Source: Candidatus Brocadiaceae bacterium
Lineage (GTDB): Bacteria; Planctomycetota; Brocadiia; SM23-32
Length of the DNA stretch: 6,431 nt
Assembly: GCA_030615435.1 (NCBI GenBank)
Contig: JAUWZH010000154.1
Span: 1 to 6,431, forward strand
Reading direction: 5' to 3'
Below, in pieces: positions 5,855 to 6,431 of the stretch. Both the position numbers and the translations under genes were made by a program. The notes beneath the pieces were generated by a model, which saw only the letters and a program-made list of their open reading frames with translations, was not told the origin of the DNA and searched no databases. Numbering within the stretch: position 1 is the stretch's first letter; the number at the start of each line of letters is the position of its first letter.

Positions 5855-5970
5855 CCGGCCAGCCGGTTGGGGATAGCCGAGTAAGGGGCATATAAGCTCC
5901 TATCCGGTAAGTGCTTAGCGCTGCTTGCCCGGTCCGGCGGGCAGCATGATAACGGTTGCCGGCTGGCTTG
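5855..5970 (+). ncRNA. Candidate structured 5' leader RNA, class unknown
   Basis: The untranslated leader can fold into four helices. An outer stem pairs GCCAGCCGG (5858-5866) with CCGGCTGGC (5959-5967). Inside it are GGATAG/CTATCC (5871-5876 with 5900-5905), capped by a second short helix (5886-5889 with 5896-5899) and an ATATAA loop; a 5-bp triloop hairpin (5910-5914 with 5918-5922, one G-U); and TGCCCG/CGGGCA (5926-5931 with 5938-5943) with a GTCCGG loop. A purine-rich strand, 5944-5957, stays unpaired. A closed multi-branch fold between promoter and ribosome site resembles a riboswitch or protein-binding leader. I could not match it to TPP, cobalamin, SAM, c-di-GMP, M-box, T-box or guanidine-I signatures. 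GC-rich DNA folds readily, so this needs covariation support. Confidence 0.35.
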
Positions 5971-5998
5971 GTCCCAGGACGGGTCGCCCACAGAGAAC

Positions 5999-6005
5999 AA
6001 GGAGG
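5999..6005 (+). promoter_or_regulatory. Full-consensus ribosome binding site for the right-edge gene
   Basis: AAGGAGG is a complete Shine-Dalgarno match, 9 bases before the GTG at 6015. It is the strongest ribosome site in the window and the main reason for preferring GTG 6015 over the in-frame ATG at 5946, which has only a weak GC-rich upstream sequence. Confidence 0.75.
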
Positions 6006-6014
6006 AGAATCCTG

Positions 6015-6431
6015 GTGCTTTGGCCACGATACTTGTTCGCGGTGATGGTGATGGCTGGTACCGCCTTCGCGGCCGTGTCTGCGGAGGGTGAGACAGAGCC
6101 CTTGGTGGATGCGAGGCACCTTTACTTCGCTGCGTTGGTCGCTGTAATGGTCTTGCTGTATGCATTTTTCAAGCGCGGGGCGGGCAGCGCGAAAGACCGC
6201 CTAGCAAGACGGGAGTTTCTTATGAAGGCAGTGCCAGAAGGTACGCCGGCTCGTCGGAATGTGGATGACCAATCCCTTATTCTTGCCGGGAAACAGCGGA
6301 GAGCGGCTGATGTTCGCTGGCTGCTCACCGCAGTCAGTGCGGGGGCCGTTGCGTTCGGACTGAGTGCTGCCTGGACACCGGGCGAGCTCGTGCTGCTTTG
6401 GCTTGCATTGGTCGGGCTCGGGATTCTGTGT
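6015..6431 (+). CDS. Membrane protein of unknown function (partial, runs off the right edge)
   Basis: The frame from a GTG at 6015 stays open for 139 codons to the window end. I do not recognise the family. The first 23 residues look like a signal peptide or first membrane segment (LFAVMVMAGTAFAAVSA, with small residues at a possible cleavage site). A hydrophobic segment lies at about 36-52, then a basic stretch of about 50 residues rich in Arg and Lys, probably cytoplasmic. Two more hydrophobic segments lie at about 103-119 and 124-139, so it is a multi-pass inner-membrane protein. Only about 63% of third codon positions are G or C, clearly lower than in the genes upstream, with many CTT, GCA, GCT and GAT codons; this may mean recent acquisition or relaxed codon selection. 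An in-frame ATG at 5946 would add 23 basic residues but lies in the structured leader. It has its own promoter and candidate operator. Confidence 0.62.
   Translation, partial: MLWPRYLFAVMVMAGTAFAAVSAEGETEPLVDARHLYFAALVAVMVLLYAFFKRGAGSAKDRLARREFLMKAVPEGTPARRNVDDQSLILAGKQRRAADVRWLLTAVSAGAVAFGLSAAWTPGELVLLWLALVGLGILC

Noticed and set aside
5707..5895. A 62-codon + strand frame between clpC and the right-edge gene
   Set aside because: It starts in the terminator stem and crosses the promoter and leader, with no ribosome site and no recognisable protein.
5896..5930. GCTCCTAT and CGCTGCTTGCCC, resembling the first part of the M-box magnesium riboswitch
   Set aside because: The other invariant M-box blocks (GACGCCAATGGGTC and the final AAAGCTCTAC region) are missing and the leader is too short for the class.
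5874..5957. A tRNA-like D-arm (TA-GCC-GAGTAAGG-GGC) in the leader
   Set aside because: No 7-bp acceptor stem, no anticodon stem with T33 and no TTCGA T-loop follow at the required distances.
5858..5967. Inverted repeats bounding about 110 bases, as in a small transposable element
   Set aside because: The arms are only 9 bases, no flanking target-site duplication is seen, and the position between promoter and ribosome site is better explained as an RNA stem.
5781..6328. Three - strand frames opposite the start of the membrane-protein gene
   Set aside because: They overlap the promoter, leader and the better supported + strand gene with its full ribosome site. Their products are Arg/Ser/Pro-rich and look like antisense shadows.

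Overview
This is a high-GC bacterial window. Five complete genes lie on the + strand, with a possible gene tail entering at the left edge and an unrecognised membrane-protein gene leaving at the right. Layout: unknown gene tail (3-98), accD (103-927), a 224-base gap with a promoter (1022-1051) and a leader hairpin, then queD-mcsA-mcsB-clpC (1152-5678), an intrinsic terminator (5711-5744), and a 336-base regulatory interval leading to a partial membrane-protein gene (6015 to the end).

The middle of the window is the arginine-phosphorylation protein quality-control system. McsB marks proteins with phosphoarginine, McsA is its zinc-binding partner, and the ClpC unfoldase reads the mark and feeds the protein to ClpP. 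Key residues are in place: McsB Glu121, Cys167 and Glu212; ClpC Glu34 and Glu111 in its N-domain; and a Val-Gly-Phe ClpP-docking loop. In Bacillota the operon normally starts with the repressor gene ctsR. No ctsR is present here. The first gene after the promoter is queD, a tetrahydropterin-family enzyme. queD and mcsA are 10 bases apart, mcsA and mcsB overlap by 23 bases, and clpC follows after 67 bases, so one transcript ending at the terminator is likely. AccD (acetyl-CoA carboxylase beta) is probably a separate upstream unit.

The organism cannot be named. McsA/McsB/ClpC suggests a Gram-positive-like or deep-branching lineage. The high GC, the missing ctsR and the Cys-Pro-Asn-Asp form of the McsA zinc motif argue against a classical Bacillus-type genome.

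Two kinds of observation deserve follow-up. First, several regulatory residues differ from the known pattern: McsB has Asn338 in its RDxxRA allosteric motif, ClpC has LRN instead of LRD in its M-domain, and QueD carries a hybrid CExxHGH motif. Second, the interval after clpC holds a near-consensus promoter, an inverted repeat overlapping its -35 box, and about 110 bases that can fold into a four-helix cloverleaf-like RNA. This precedes a membrane-protein gene with less GC-biased codons than its neighbours, and I could not match the leader to a known riboswitch class.
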